This document shows positions 35,843-45,051 of a stretch of DNA of 64,000 nt, piece after piece. The notes beneath the pieces were generated by a model. It did not search any database. It was not told the origin of the DNA and saw only the letters and a list, made by a program, of their open reading frames with translations. Positions within the stretch are counted from its first letter, which is position 1; each line of letters starts with the position of its first letter. Made by a program: the position numbers and the translations under genes. Source of the DNA: Pontibacter sp. Tf4 (lineage in GTDB: Bacteria > Bacteroidota > Bacteroidia > Cytophagales > Hymenobacteraceae); the NCBI RefSeq assembly GCF_014212495.1, contig NZ_JACKZC010000001.1, positions 434,001-498,000 of the forward strand, read 5' to 3'.

Positions 35843-36070
35843 ATGGCTACAACTCCTGACGATAAGGACAAAGATGGCGGTGTAAAGCCTTACCTGCGGT
35901 ATTCGGGGCTGGCTTTCCAGATGATCGCGGTTATGGTGCTGGCAGCCTGGGGCGGCATGAAGCTGGATGAGCATTTCGCTACCCAGAATCCGTGGTTTAC
36001 CATAGGTTTGCTGGTGTTGGCAGTGGTCGCCTCCATGGTTTTGGTTGTACTTTCTTTAAACAAAAAATAA
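35843..36070 (+). CDS. AtpZ/AtpI family ATP synthase accessory protein
   Basis: A 75-residue protein beginning MATTPDDKDKDGG with two membrane helices (about 22-38 and 47-67). The AWGGMKLDEHF loop between them matches the AtpZ/AtpI (gene I-like) family. These small proteins assist assembly of the c-ring or act in ion transport beside ATP synthase. It is the first gene of the atp cluster, 6 bp before the next gene. The frame also extends upstream to 35798, but the ATG at 35843 follows the promoter. Confidence 0.82.
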   Translation: MATTPDDKDKDGGVKPYLRYSGLAFQMIAVMVLAAWGGMKLDEHFATQNPWFTIGLLVLAVVASMVLVVLSLNKK

Positions 36071-36076
36071 ATACCT

Positions 36077-36466
36077 GTGAATTTTATTAAAAAACTTGGG
36101 CTGTACTCTGTCGTGATCGGTTTGCTGGTGGGGGCGTTGCAGTTTTATACCGGTAACCAGCTGGTGCATGTGCATGTGTGGTGGTTGTTTGGGTTCATGA
36201 TCGTGGTTACGGCACTTACCTTTTATGTGTCCAGGCTGGGTGTGAGCTATGATAACGATAATTTTCAGCTATACTACTTCGGCTCGATGGGTTTCCGGAT
36301 GATCCTGAGCATTGCCCTGATCTTTGTATATGTATTTTTGTATTCGGAGAATGAGCTGCAGTTTGTACTGAACTTCTTCGTGTTATATTTTCTGTTTACC
36401 GGGTTTGAAATTTACAGTTTGTTGGCTAACTTCGCACCGCAATTGAAAAAGCAGAACGAACAATAA
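36077..36466 (+). CDS. ATP synthase subunit I-like membrane protein
   Basis: A 129-residue protein from a GTG at 36077 with four predicted membrane helices (about 8-24, 33-50, 66-84 and 95-115). It matches no strongly conserved family by eye, but small four-helix proteins in this position of Bacteroidota atp clusters are usually subunit I-like. It lies between the AtpZ-type gene and atpB. The role is inferred from position. Confidence 0.65.
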   Translation: MNFIKKLGLYSVVIGLLVGALQFYTGNQLVHVHVWWLFGFMIVVTALTFYVSRLGVSYDNDNFQLYYFGSMGFRMILSIALIFVYVFLYSENELQFVLNFFVLYFLFTGFEIYSLLANFAPQLKKQNEQ

Positions 36467-36504
36467 AGTAGCACTTTACAAACGTTGCTTCTAACTATCT
36501 CTTA

Positions 36505-37533
36505 ATGAAGAAGTTATTTATTTTACTGTTTTCCTTCTTGACGATCACGGCTCATGCTGCGTCTTCTGAAGGTGGGGAGTTCAGACCCGGCGATATGATT
36601 ACGCATCACATCGCAGATGACTATAGCTGGCACTTTGCTGATGGCGTAGTGTTGTATCTGCCAGTTGTTCTGATAGATAACGGACAGTTCGTTTCGTTTT
36701 CATCCAGCAATTTCTACGACGAGAACCATAACCTGGTGCCTTACCGTGGTTATAAGATGGAGCATGGCCATATCTACAAAGTAAACGAGGCCGGCGAACC
36801 AATTGAAGGTTACAAGGGTCTGTATGATATTTCTATCACCAAGAACGTGGCCTCTATGTTTGTGAGCGTGGCACTGCTGTTCTTTGTGTTTTTCTCTATT
36901 GCGGGCAGCTACAAGAAGAATGCCGGTAAAGCCCCGAGGGGTATGCAGTCTTTCTTCGAGCCGATCATCATCTTTATTCGTGATGAGATAGCGAAGGCGA
37001 ACATCGGTCCTAAGTATGAGCGCTATATGCCATACCTGCTGACTATCTTCTTCTTTATCTGGTTTAATAACCTGCTGGGCCTGATGCCGGGTGGTGCTAA
37101 CTTAACCGGTAACATTGCGGTAACGCTTGTGCTGGCAGCCATGACGCTCCTGATCACGGTGTTCAGCGGTAACAAAAGCTACTGGGGACACATCTTCGCA
37201 ACGCCTGGTGTTCCGAAGTGGCTTGCTCCGATCATGATCCCGGTTGAACTGATCGGTATCTTTACAAAGCCTTTTTCCCTGATGGTCCGACTTTTTGCTA
37301 ACATCACAGCAGGTCACATCATCATTCTTTCCCTGTTCAGCTTGATCTTTATTTTCCAGAGCATTGCAGTTGGTCCGTTAAGCGTGGCGTTCGCTACCTT
37401 CATGAACTTTCTGGAACTGTTTGTGGCGCTGCTGCAGGCTTATATCTTTACCCTGCTTTCGGCCATGTACTTTGGCGGAGCTGTTGAAGAGCACGATCAC
37501 GTGGACGATATGGGCCACGGTGACGCACATTAA
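36505..37533 (+). CDS. atpB: ATP synthase F0 subunit a
   Basis: A 342-residue protein, longer than E. coli subunit a because of an N-terminal signal-like segment (LFILLFSFLTITAHA) and an extra periplasmic region to about residue 110. The C-terminal half has the conserved proton-channel helices, including the essential Arg in LMVRLFANITAGHII (about residue 265). It ends with a His/Asp-rich tail. It sits in the membrane beside the c-ring. It is third in the cluster, 38 bp after the subunit I-like gene. Confidence 0.95.
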   Translation: MKKLFILLFSFLTITAHAASSEGGEFRPGDMITHHIADDYSWHFADGVVLYLPVVLIDNGQFVSFSSSNFYDENHNLVPYRGYKMEHGHIYKVNEAGEPIEGYKGLYDISITKNVASMFVSVALLFFVFFSIAGSYKKNAGKAPRGMQSFFEPIIIFIRDEIAKANIGPKYERYMPYLLTIFFFIWFNNLLGLMPGGANLTGNIAVTLVLAAMTLLITVFSGNKSYWGHIFATPGVPKWLAPIMIPVELIGIFTKPFSLMVRLFANITAGHIIILSLFSLIFIFQSIAVGPLSVAFATFMNFLELFVALLQAYIFTLLSAMYFGGAVEEHDHVDDMGHGDAH

Positions 37534-37551
37534 TCTGAATTCTTTTTTTAA

Positions 37552-37827
<276 letters not shown>

Positions 37828-37840
37828 TTAAGCTTTTGCT

Positions 37841-37878
37841 GGTCTCACGTCCGGACGCATGGTCCGGACGATGAGATC
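37841..37878 (+). promoter_or_regulatory. Intercistronic hairpin between atpE and atpF
   Basis: CGTCCGGAC (37848-37856) and GTCCGGACG (37862-37870) form a perfect 9-bp GC-rich stem with a 5-nt loop. The stem can extend through GGTCTCA/ATGAGATC. No T-run follows, so full termination is unlikely. Such a structure could protect the 3' end of the c-subunit message. Confidence 0.7.
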
Positions 37879-37963
37879 AAAAGTAGTTGAATAGTTAAAA
37901 AGCCATAGTTGCATAGGCAACGGGCAAATAAATAAAAATCCTAAAAGATAGTTTTCTAAAACA

Positions 37964-38458
37964 ATGGAATTAGTAACCCCTGGATTTGGTCTGATTTTCT
38001 GGCAGTTAGTAACATTTCTGATTGTACTGTTTCTGCTGACAAAGTTTGCTTGGAAGCCTATCATGAACGCCCTGCGCGAGCGTGAGACTTCTATTGAACA
38101 TGCACTGAGCGCAGCTGAAAAAGCAAAGCTGGAAATGCAGGGCCTGAAAGCTGAAAACGAAAAGCTGCTGGCTGAAGCACGCATGGAGCGCGACAAGATC
38201 CTGAAAGAAGCATCGGATGCCGGTAACGCGATTGTTGAGTCTGCAAAGAACAAAGCTAACGAAGAAGGTGCCCGCATGATTGCACAGGCCCGCGAAGCGA
38301 TCGAGAACGAGAAACGTGCTGCACTTGCTGAGGTGAAAAACCTGGCCGCTGCCCTTTCTGTGGATATCGCAGAGCGCATTCTGAGAAAAGAACTGAGTGA
38401 TCCGCAGGCGCAGCAAGCCCTGGCGCAGGATTACATCCGTGAAGTAACGCTTAACTAA
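37964..38458 (+). CDS. atpF: ATP synthase F0 subunit b
   Basis: A 164-residue subunit b. It has one N-terminal membrane helix (about 8-26, LIFWQLVTFLIVLFLLTKFA) and then a long charged helix (EKAKLEMQGLKAENEKLLAE, EGARMIAQAREAIENEKRAAL) that forms the peripheral stalk dimer. The C-terminus (ERILRKELSDPQAQQALAQ) contacts the delta subunit. It lies 136 bp after atpE, a long gap for this cluster, filled by the hairpin above. Confidence 0.95.
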   Translation: MELVTPGFGLIFWQLVTFLIVLFLLTKFAWKPIMNALRERETSIEHALSAAEKAKLEMQGLKAENEKLLAEARMERDKILKEASDAGNAIVESAKNKANEEGARMIAQAREAIENEKRAALAEVKNLAAALSVDIAERILRKELSDPQAQQALAQDYIREVTLN

Positions 38459-38512
38459 TAATAGAACTGGTGGCGTTGCCCGTAGCAACGGCCATACTTT
38501 ATAAAAAGCAAT

Positions 38513-39070
38513 ATGTCAGAAGTAAGAGTTGCTTCCAGATACGCGAAGTCGCTGATAGAACTGGCTGCGGAAAAAGGCGTGCTGGAGCAGGTGAATGAAG
38601 ACATGAAACTGTTCTCGGATGTTGTTTCCAAAAACAGAGACTTTCAGTTAATGCTTCATAACCCTATCGTAAAGTCAGATAAAAAACTGGCTGTGATAAA
38701 CGGTGTGTTTAAAGGTAAAGTGCAGGAAATGACACTGTCCTTTTTTAACATCGTAGCCCGCAAAAACCGCGAGTCGCTGCTGGAGTTTATCGCTACCGAG
38801 TTTGTGAAGCAGTACAATGTGCTGAAGGGAATACAGAGAGCCAGCATTGTATCGGCTGCTCCGCTTTCTCCGGCACTACGCCAGCAGATAGGTGAAAAAC
38901 TTGCTGCCCAAACCGGCAAAACCATACAGTTAGAAGAAATGATCGACCCGAGCCTGATAGGCGGCTTCGTGCTGCGTGTAGGCGACAGACAGATCGACAG
39001 CTCTGTGAAGAACAGTCTTCGCAAGCTTAAAAATAATTTTAAAGACAACTCCTATATTAATAAACTATAA
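38513..39070 (+). CDS. atpH: ATP synthase F1 subunit delta
   Basis: A 185-residue subunit delta. The N-terminal six-helix domain begins [21 protein letters not shown] and contains [19 protein letters not shown]. The C-terminal part has the signature [30 protein letters not shown]. It joins the peripheral stalk to the alpha3-beta3 head. It lies 54 bp after atpF and 2 bp before atpA. Confidence 0.95.
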   Translation: MSEVRVASRYAKSLIELAAEKGVLEQVNEDMKLFSDVVSKNRDFQLMLHNPIVKSDKKLAVINGVFKGKVQEMTLSFFNIVARKNRESLLEFIATEFVKQYNVLKGIQRASIVSAAPLSPALRQQIGEKLAAQTGKTIQLEEMIDPSLIGGFVLRVGDRQIDSSVKNSLRKLKNNFKDNSYINKL

Positions 39071-39072
39071 TC

Positions 39073-40653
39073 ATGGCAGAAGTAAGACCTGACGAAGTAT
39101 CAGCCATACTAAGAGAGCAGCTTTCCGGCTTCCGTTCTGAGGCAGAACTGGAAGAGGTAGGTACAGTACTGCAAGTGGGTGACGGTGTCGCTCGTATCTA
39201 TGGCCTTTCCAGAGCCCAGTCTGGTGAACTTTTAGAGTTTGAGAACGGACTTCAGGCGCTTGTTCTGAACCTGGAGGAAGACAACGTAGGTGCCGTATTA
39301 CTTGGCGACTACAGCGAAATTAAAGAAGGTGCAACCGTAAGAAGAACAAACCGCATTGCCTCTGTTAAAGTAGGTGACGGCATTATCGGCCGTGTGGTTA
39401 ACACTCTTGGTCAGCCTATAGATGGTCGTGGTCCGATTGCTGGTGACTTATATGAGATGCCACTGGAGCGTAAAGCACCGGGCGTAATCTATCGTCAGCC
39501 GGTAAACGAGCCAATGCAGACTGGTATCAAAGCGATCGACTCAATGATTCCGATCGGCCGTGGTCAGCGTGAGCTTATCATCGGTGACCGCCAGACTGGT
39601 AAATCAGCTGTTGCGATCGATACCATCCTGAACCAGCGCGAGTTCTTCGAAAAAGGACAGCCGGTGTTCTGTATCTATGTAGCAGTTGGTCAGAAAGCAT
39701 CAACCGTTGCACAGGTAGTTAAGTCTCTTACCGAAGGTGGTGCGATGGATTATACAGTGGTAGTTTCGGCTTCTGCTTCTGATCCGGCTCCAATGCAGTT
39801 CTTTGCTCCGTTTACTGGTGCTGCTATCGGTGAGTTCTTCCGCGATACTGGCCGCCCTGCACTGGTTGTGTATGATGACCTTTCTAAGCAGGCAGTAGCT
39901 TACCGCGAAGTTTCTCTGCTGCTACGTCGTCCACCAGGACGTGAGGCTTACCCAGGTGACGTATTCTACCTGCACTCTCGTTTATTGGAGCGTGCTGCTA
40001 AGGTTAACGCATCTGATGAGATTGCCCGTAACATGAACGACTTGCCAGAGTCTATCCGTCACATGGTGAAAGGTGGTGGTTCTTTAACTGCCCTTCCAAT
40101 CATCGAGACGCAGGCTGGCGACGTTTCTGCTTATATCCCAACAAACGTAATTTCTATTACTGACGGTCAGATCTTCCTTGAGACGAACCTGTTCAACTCA
40201 GGTATCCGTCCAGCGATCAACGTTGGTATCTCGGTATCACGTGTAGGTGGTTCTGCTCAGATCAAGTCAATGAAGAAAGTGGCTGGTACTCTGAAGCTGG
40301 ATCAGGCACAGTTCCGTGAGCTGGAAGCGTTTGCGAAATTCGGTTCTGACCTGGATGCTGCTACTAAGCTTACTATTGAGCGTGGTCGTCGTAACCTGGA
40401 AATCCTGAAGCAGCCACAGTTCTCTCCGGTTCCGGTTGAAGAGCAGGTAGCGATCATTTACGCTGCTACAAACGGTCTGCTGGATGATGTTCCGGTAACT
40501 GAAGTAAGAACGTTTGAGAAAGATTACCTGCGTACCATGCGTGCTCAGCACTCTGATGTACTGAACGCCCTGCTGGCAGGTAAACTGGATGACTCAACAA
40601 CAGGCGTTATGCGCCAGGTAGCGAAAGAGCTATCAGCTAAATACAAGAAGTAA
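39073..40653 (+). CDS. atpA: ATP synthase F1 subunit alpha
   Basis: A 526-residue alpha subunit. The beta-barrel N-terminal domain (to about 100) precedes the nucleotide-binding domain with the P-loop GDRQTGKSA (about 171-179), [39 protein letters not shown] and [11 protein letters not shown]. The C-terminal helical domain runs from about 390. It holds the non-catalytic nucleotide sites of the head. It has only one CTATAG copy despite its length. The beta subunit gene is not in this cluster. Confidence 0.98.
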   Translation: MAEVRPDEVSAILREQLSGFRSEAELEEVGTVLQVGDGVARIYGLSRAQSGELLEFENGLQALVLNLEEDNVGAVLLGDYSEIKEGATVRRTNRIASVKVGDGIIGRVVNTLGQPIDGRGPIAGDLYEMPLERKAPGVIYRQPVNEPMQTGIKAIDSMIPIGRGQRELIIGDRQTGKSAVAIDTILNQREFFEKGQPVFCIYVAVGQKASTVAQVVKSLTEGGAMDYTVVVSASASDPAPMQFFAPFTGAAIGEFFRDTGRPALVVYDDLSKQAVAYREVSLLLRRPPGREAYPGDVFYLHSRLLERAAKVNASDEIARNMNDLPESIRHMVKGGGSLTALPIIETQAGDVSAYIPTNVISITDGQIFLETNLFNSGIRPAINVGISVSRVGGSAQIKSMKKVAGTLKLDQAQFRELEAFAKFGSDLDAATKLTIERGRRNLEILKQPQFSPVPVEEQVAIIYAATNGLLDDVPVTEVRTFEKDYLRTMRAQHSDVLNALLAGKLDDSTTGVMRQVAKELSAKYKK

Positions 40654-40725
40654 TCTATAAGTTATGCGTTAAAGGGTAAGGTGTAAAAGCCTTAGCCTTT
40701 AACTTTTGCTCATAACAAAAACCAT

Positions 40726-41616
40726 ATGGCAAGTTTAAAAGAGGTTAGAAGCCGCATTACATCGGTATCGTCGACACAGCAGATTACAAAAGCCATGAAA
40801 ATGGTGGCCGCTGCTAAACTAAGACGTGCTCAGGATAACATCCTGCGCATGCGCCCTTACGCGCAGCGTCTGAGCGGAATTCTGGCTAACCTGTCGTCAC
40901 TAACCGAGGGTTCTGTAACAAACATCTATTCTCAGAAGCGTGAGCCGAACAGAATATTGATCATTGCAGTAACCTCTGACCGTGGTCTTGCAGGCGCTTT
41001 TAACTCAAACATTATAAAAGCGGCTACCTCTTTGGCAGGCAGCAAGTATAGCAGCCAACTGGCAGCAGGTAATGTTACTTTTTTAACTATCGGTAGAAAA
41101 GGTACAGAAGCGCTGACGAAGAGAGGCTTTAACGTGATCAGCGAATACAGCAATGTATTCACGAACCTGTCATTCGATACTGTTCGTGCAGCTGCAGAAC
41201 GCGCTATGAGTGGATTTGTGACTGGCGAGTTCGATCAGGTAGAGATCATCTATAACGAGTTCAAGAACGTAGCTACACAGATTGTTCGTACAGAACAATT
41301 CCTGCCGATTGAAGAACAGCCGGTTGATGACAGCAAAGCCGCCACATTAGTGGCAGACTATACGTTTGAGCCTTCTAAAGAAGAGATCATTCAGGAACTG
41401 ATCCCGAAATCGCTGAAGATACAGGTATATAAAGCTGTGCTGGAGTCGAATGCTTCGGAGCACGGTGCCCGAATGACAGCGATGGACAAGGCAACGGAAA
41501 ACGCCGGCGAATTGTTGAAGGAGCTGAAACTGACCTACAACAGGACGCGCCAGGCCGCTATCACGAAAGAGATTCTCGAGATCGTGGGTGGTGCCGAGGC
41601 CCTTGCTTCAAAGTAA
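40726..41616 (+). CDS. atpG: ATP synthase F1 subunit gamma
   Basis: A 296-residue gamma subunit. The N-terminal helix (LKEVRSRITSVSSTQQITKAMKMVAAAKLRRAQ) and the C-terminal helix (GARMTAMDKATENAGELLKELKLTYNRTRQAAITKE) form the coiled-coil axle that turns inside the alpha3-beta3 ring. A Rossmann-like domain lies between (IAVTSDRGLAGAFN). It ends the cluster and is followed by a terminator, so no atpD or atpC gene follows. Confidence 0.97.
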   Translation: MASLKEVRSRITSVSSTQQITKAMKMVAAAKLRRAQDNILRMRPYAQRLSGILANLSSLTEGSVTNIYSQKREPNRILIIAVTSDRGLAGAFNSNIIKAATSLAGSKYSSQLAAGNVTFLTIGRKGTEALTKRGFNVISEYSNVFTNLSFDTVRAAAERAMSGFVTGEFDQVEIIYNEFKNVATQIVRTEQFLPIEEQPVDDSKAATLVADYTFEPSKEEIIQELIPKSLKIQVYKAVLESNASEHGARMTAMDKATENAGELLKELKLTYNRTRQAAITKEILEIVGGAEALASK

Positions 41617-41639
41617 AGAAGAAAGAAATACAGATAAAG

Positions 41640-41674
41640 CAGCGCCCACTTCTAAAGGTGGGCGCTGTTGTTTT
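41640..41674 (+). terminator. Terminator of the ATP synthase cluster
   Basis: CAGCGCCCAC and GTGGGCGCTG pair around an 8-nt loop, followed by TTGTTTTC. Confidence 0.9.
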
Positions 41675-41779
41675 CTGTAGAAGGCCTGTTGATAAACTAT
41701 AGATGATAATGAAGGTTTAACAGGAATCTTTCTATAAACCAGAATGTGTGTTGTAACTTTAGTGCAAACACAAGAAACC

Positions 41780-43438
41780 ATGAGAATTTTAGCCACCAAA
41801 GTCCTGCTTGTTTGGGTGCTCCTGCTAACAGCTTGTGCAGCAAACAAAGAGGCAGCCAGTCAGAAAGAAATTGCCAGTAACCTGAACCGCCCGAAACTGG
41901 TGGTAGGAATAGTGGTAGACCAGATGCGGTATGATTTCCTTTTCCGCTACTGGGACAAATACAGCAACAATGGATTTAAAAAGCTGGTACAGCAGGGCTT
42001 TAATTTCCAGAATGCCAACTATAGTTATGTACCCACTTACACCGCGCCGGGGCATGCCAGCATTTATACAGGCAGTGTGCCGGCAGTAAATGGCATTATT
42101 GCTAACAGCTGGTATAACCGCGAGACGGGCAAAACCATGTACTGTGTGGAAGACAAAACGGTGAAAACAGTCGGCGCTACTTCCAAAGCCGGGCTGATGT
42201 CGCCGAGAAACCTGTTGGCAACAACTATAACCGACCAGTTAAAGCTGGCAACCAACAAGCAGTCGAAGGTGATAGCGGTGGCTTTAAAAGACCGTGGCGC
42301 TGTAATACCGGGTGGTTATATGGCTGATGGGGCGTATTGGTTCGATTCAGAGTCGGGTAACTTTATTACGAGTACCTTTTATAGAAACGAGCTGCCAGGC
42401 TGGGTAAAAGAGCTGAACGAACAGAAACTGGCCGACAAATACCTGAGCCAGACCTGGAATACACTGAAGCCGATAGATCAATACACCAGCAGTACGGCTG
42501 ATAACATGTACTATGAAGAAGGATTGCCAGGCAAAAAAGAACCTGTTTTCCCATACGACCTGGCTACCCTGAAAGGTAAAGACTATGAGCTGATACGGAC
42601 GACGCCATTTGGCAACACCCTGACCAAAGACATTGCCCTGAAAGCACTGGAAGGGGAGCAGTTGGGTAAAGGAGCGTCTACAGATTTCCTGTCTGTCAGC
42701 TTTTCATCAACCGACTATATCGGCCACGATTTTGGGCCTAACTCCATAGAAGTAGAAGACACCTACCTGCGCCTGGATCTGGAAATTGCAGAACTTCTGG
42801 CTGCACTAGAAAAACAAGTAGGAAAAGAGAACCTGCTGGTGTTTTTAACAGCTGACCATGGCATAGCCAACGTACCGGCCTACATGATAGATGAACGCGT
42901 AACGGCAGGCGCAATTGGCTACTATACGGTGGGCGATTCGGTGAAAGCTTACATGGGCAGAACGTATGGCGCAGGCAAGTGGCTGGAAAAATATACGAAC
43001 CAGCAGGTGTACCTGAACCGTAAGCTAATAGCTGAAAAGAAACTGAACCTGGCCGATGTGCAGCAGGATGTAGCCAACTATATAATGACACTGGAAGGCG
43101 TAGCAAGAACTATAACAGCCGAAAAATTACAGAATGCCAGCTGGAGCCACGGACAAATGCGTTTGGTAGAGAATGGCTACAATGCCCGCCGCTCCGGCGA
43201 CGTGATCGTGCAGCTGGAACCAAACTGGCAGAAACACGGACCCAAAGGTACCGCGCACGGCTCTTACTCCACACACGACACCCACGTACCGATGGTGTGG
43301 TATGGCTGGAAGGTGAAAGCCGGCGAAAGCGCCGCTCCCGTGGAAGTGACAGATATTGCCCCAACTATAGCTACCTGGCTCTACATGCAGGAGCCGAGCG
43401 GCAGTGTAGGCAAAGCATTACAGGAATACATGAAATAA
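41780..43438 (+). CDS. PafA-like alkaline phosphatase lipoprotein
   Basis: A 552-residue enzyme from the ATG at 41780; the frame opens at an ATG at 41744 that would precede the signal. The lipobox is LLTAC (Cys18). Alkaline phosphatase superfamily residues are visible: Asp in VGIVVDQMRYDF, nucleophile Thr88 in TYTAPGHAS, Asp and His in STDYIGHDFGP, Asp-His in LTADHGIANVP, and His in SYSTHDTHVPM. It releases phosphate from monoesters in the periplasm or at the surface. PafA-type enzymes are widespread in Bacteroidota. It stands ahead of a pyrophosphatase gene. Confidence 0.93.
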   Translation: MRILATKVLLVWVLLLTACAANKEAASQKEIASNLNRPKLVVGIVVDQMRYDFLFRYWDKYSNNGFKKLVQQGFNFQNANYSYVPTYTAPGHASIYTGSVPAVNGIIANSWYNRETGKTMYCVEDKTVKTVGATSKAGLMSPRNLLATTITDQLKLATNKQSKVIAVALKDRGAVIPGGYMADGAYWFDSESGNFITSTFYRNELPGWVKELNEQKLADKYLSQTWNTLKPIDQYTSSTADNMYYEEGLPGKKEPVFPYDLATLKGKDYELIRTTPFGNTLTKDIALKALEGEQLGKGASTDFLSVSFSSTDYIGHDFGPNSIEVEDTYLRLDLEIAELLAALEKQVGKENLLVFLTADHGIANVPAYMIDERVTAGAIGYYTVGDSVKAYMGRTYGAGKWLEKYTNQQVYLNRKLIAEKKLNLADVQQDVANYIMTLEGVARTITAEKLQNASWSHGQMRLVENGYNARRSGDVIVQLEPNWQKHGPKGTAHGSYSTHDTHVPMVWYGWKVKAGESAAPVEVTDIAPTIATWLYMQEPSGSVGKALQEYMK

Positions 43439-43476
43439 CAGTACCGCAAAACGTGCGGGAAGTATAATTTTTATTT

Positions 43477-44043
43477 ATGAACAATACAGACAAAAACAAC
43501 CCATGGCATAGCGTTAGCTACGGAGAAGAAGCGCCGGGTGTAGTAACAGCCATTATCGAAATACCAAAAGGCTCTAAAGCCAAATACGAACTGGACAAAG
43601 ATAGCGGTATGCTGAAACTGGACCGTGTTCTTTTCTCCTCTATCCACTATCCTGCCAACTATGGCTTTATCCCGAAAACATACTGCGACGATAAAGACCC
43701 GCTGGATATCCTGGTGATCTGCTCGGTAGATGTGCAGCCTATGTGCCTTATTGATGCCAAAGTGATCGGGGTGATGCAGATGATTGACAACAACGAAGAA
43801 GATGACAAGATCATAGCTGTTGCTAACAACGACATGTCGGTGCGTCACATCAACGATATTTCGGAGTTGCCGCCACACACGTTGCTGGAAGTACGCCGTT
43901 TCTTTGAAGACTATAAGAAGCTGGAGATGAAAGAAGTGATCGTGGAGCAGTTCTTGGGTCGCGAAGCCGCTTATAAGATCATTCAGGACAGCATAGACCT
44001 GTACAACACTACGTTTACTGAAGAAAAGCAGAACGTACTGTAA
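43477..44043 (+). CDS. ppa: Inorganic pyrophosphatase (family I)
   Basis: A 188-residue family I soluble pyrophosphatase. Conserved segments are [48 protein letters not shown] (with the metal-binding Asp cluster), and [20 protein letters not shown] (D-x-x-x-x-D-D-K). It hydrolyses pyrophosphate in the cytoplasm and pulls biosynthetic reactions forward. It lies 38 bp after the PafA-like gene; a terminator follows. Confidence 0.96.
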   Translation: MNNTDKNNPWHSVSYGEEAPGVVTAIIEIPKGSKAKYELDKDSGMLKLDRVLFSSIHYPANYGFIPKTYCDDKDPLDILVICSVDVQPMCLIDAKVIGVMQMIDNNEEDDKIIAVANNDMSVRHINDISELPPHTLLEVRRFFEDYKKLEMKEVIVEQFLGREAAYKIIQDSIDLYNTTFTEEKQNVL

Positions 44044-44062
44044 TACCTTAATTTCCTGTTTT

Positions 44063-44097
44063 AGCCTGGCGTGGGGTATCCTGTGTCAGGCTTTTTG
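44063..44097 (+). terminator. Terminator after ppa
   Basis: The AGCCTG...CAGGCT stem with an inner imperfect loop is followed by TTTTTG, 19 bp after the stop codon. Confidence 0.75.
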
Positions 44098-44151
44098 TTT
44101 GTAGCCGTATGCTTTTGATTAACAAGCTATAGTTGCGAACTTGCAAACCTC

Positions 44152-45051
44152 ATGAAACACGACTACATAGCCACGGAGGATGTGCCGGCCAAAGCAGGTT
44201 TGCTGCGCAGGTTACTGACCCATCTGCTCTACAGCAGCGTGTTTATCTCTGTTTGCGCCTTCGCCTTAACTATAGAAACCTATTTGCTGTCAGGCTTACC
44301 CGTTTCTGTGCCGATGGCAGTATTCGTGTTTCTGGCGACACTCTTTACCTATAACCTGAGCAGCATACAAAGCGTGTTGTTGCGCCGGAGCGTAAAACTG
44401 GAGCGGAACCAGCAGGATTCTTGGTGGCACCGCAACCGCAAGAACATGGCTATAGTTGGTCTGCTGAGTTTGGTGCTGGCCACTATCGTTTACTTCTACT
44501 TCGGCCTGCGGCTGAATTTCTGGTTTGTGCTGCACCTGGCCATTATCTCCATCGGGTATACCATCCCCATTGTTTATCGCCGTAAGCGCATGAAGCCGCT
44601 GCGCCGTGTGCCGCTGCTAAAGGTGTTCCTTATTGCGTATGTGTGGGCTATAGTTACTGCTACATTTCCGTTGCTGGATGCCGGCATGTTTGTGCTGGAC
44701 GCGCAGGCCCTGCAGCTGTTTCTGCGTCGTTTCCTGTTCATTTTGGCCCTGGCCTTGCTGTTTGATATAAGAGATTACACCTACGACCGCGAGACGAACA
44801 CCTTAACCGTGCCCGGCCTGATCGGGGTAAAATATACCAAGCTGTTCTCTATCGGGCTGCTGCTGCTCTATAGTCTGATAGTGGTGCAATCGGAAAGCGG
44901 CAGTACAATGACGGCGCTACTGGCCAGTACAACAGGCGCAGCGCTGGTGGTATGGTTGTCGTCGGAGTTCAAGCCGCGGGTGTACTTTTTGTTGTTTGCC
45001 GATGGAGCCATGTTACTGCATGCAGCGCTGGTCTTTCTGGTAAAAACTTAG
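44152..45051 (+). CDS. UbiA-like membrane protein, first Asp motif degenerate
   Basis: A 299-residue protein with eight to nine predicted membrane helices. The second aspartate motif of UbiA prenyltransferases is clear (FDIRDYTYDRETNTLTVP, about residue 204), and KPLRRVPLLKVFLIAYVWA matches the region before it. The first motif (normally N-D-x-x-D-x-x-x-D) is replaced by YNLSSIQSVLLRR, with Asp absent. The protein may therefore lack prenyltransferase activity or use another chemistry. Its stop overlaps the convergent nnr gene by 4 bp. The substrate is unknown. Confidence 0.72.
   Translation: MKHDYIATEDVPAKAGLLRRLLTHLLYSSVFISVCAFALTIETYLLSGLPVSVPMAVFVFLATLFTYNLSSIQSVLLRRSVKLERNQQDSWWHRNRKNMAIVGLLSLVLATIVYFYFGLRLNFWFVLHLAIISIGYTIPIVYRRKRMKPLRRVPLLKVFLIAYVWAIVTATFPLLDAGMFVLDAQALQLFLRRFLFILALALLFDIRDYTYDRETNTLTVPGLIGVKYTKLFSIGLLLLYSLIVVQSESGSTMTALLASTTGAALVVWLSSEFKPRVYFLLFADGAMLLHAALVFLVKT

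Noticed and set aside
37841..37878. Simple rho-independent terminator after atpE
   Set aside because: The stem is strong but no T-run follows, and atpF and the rest of the operon must be transcribed past it.
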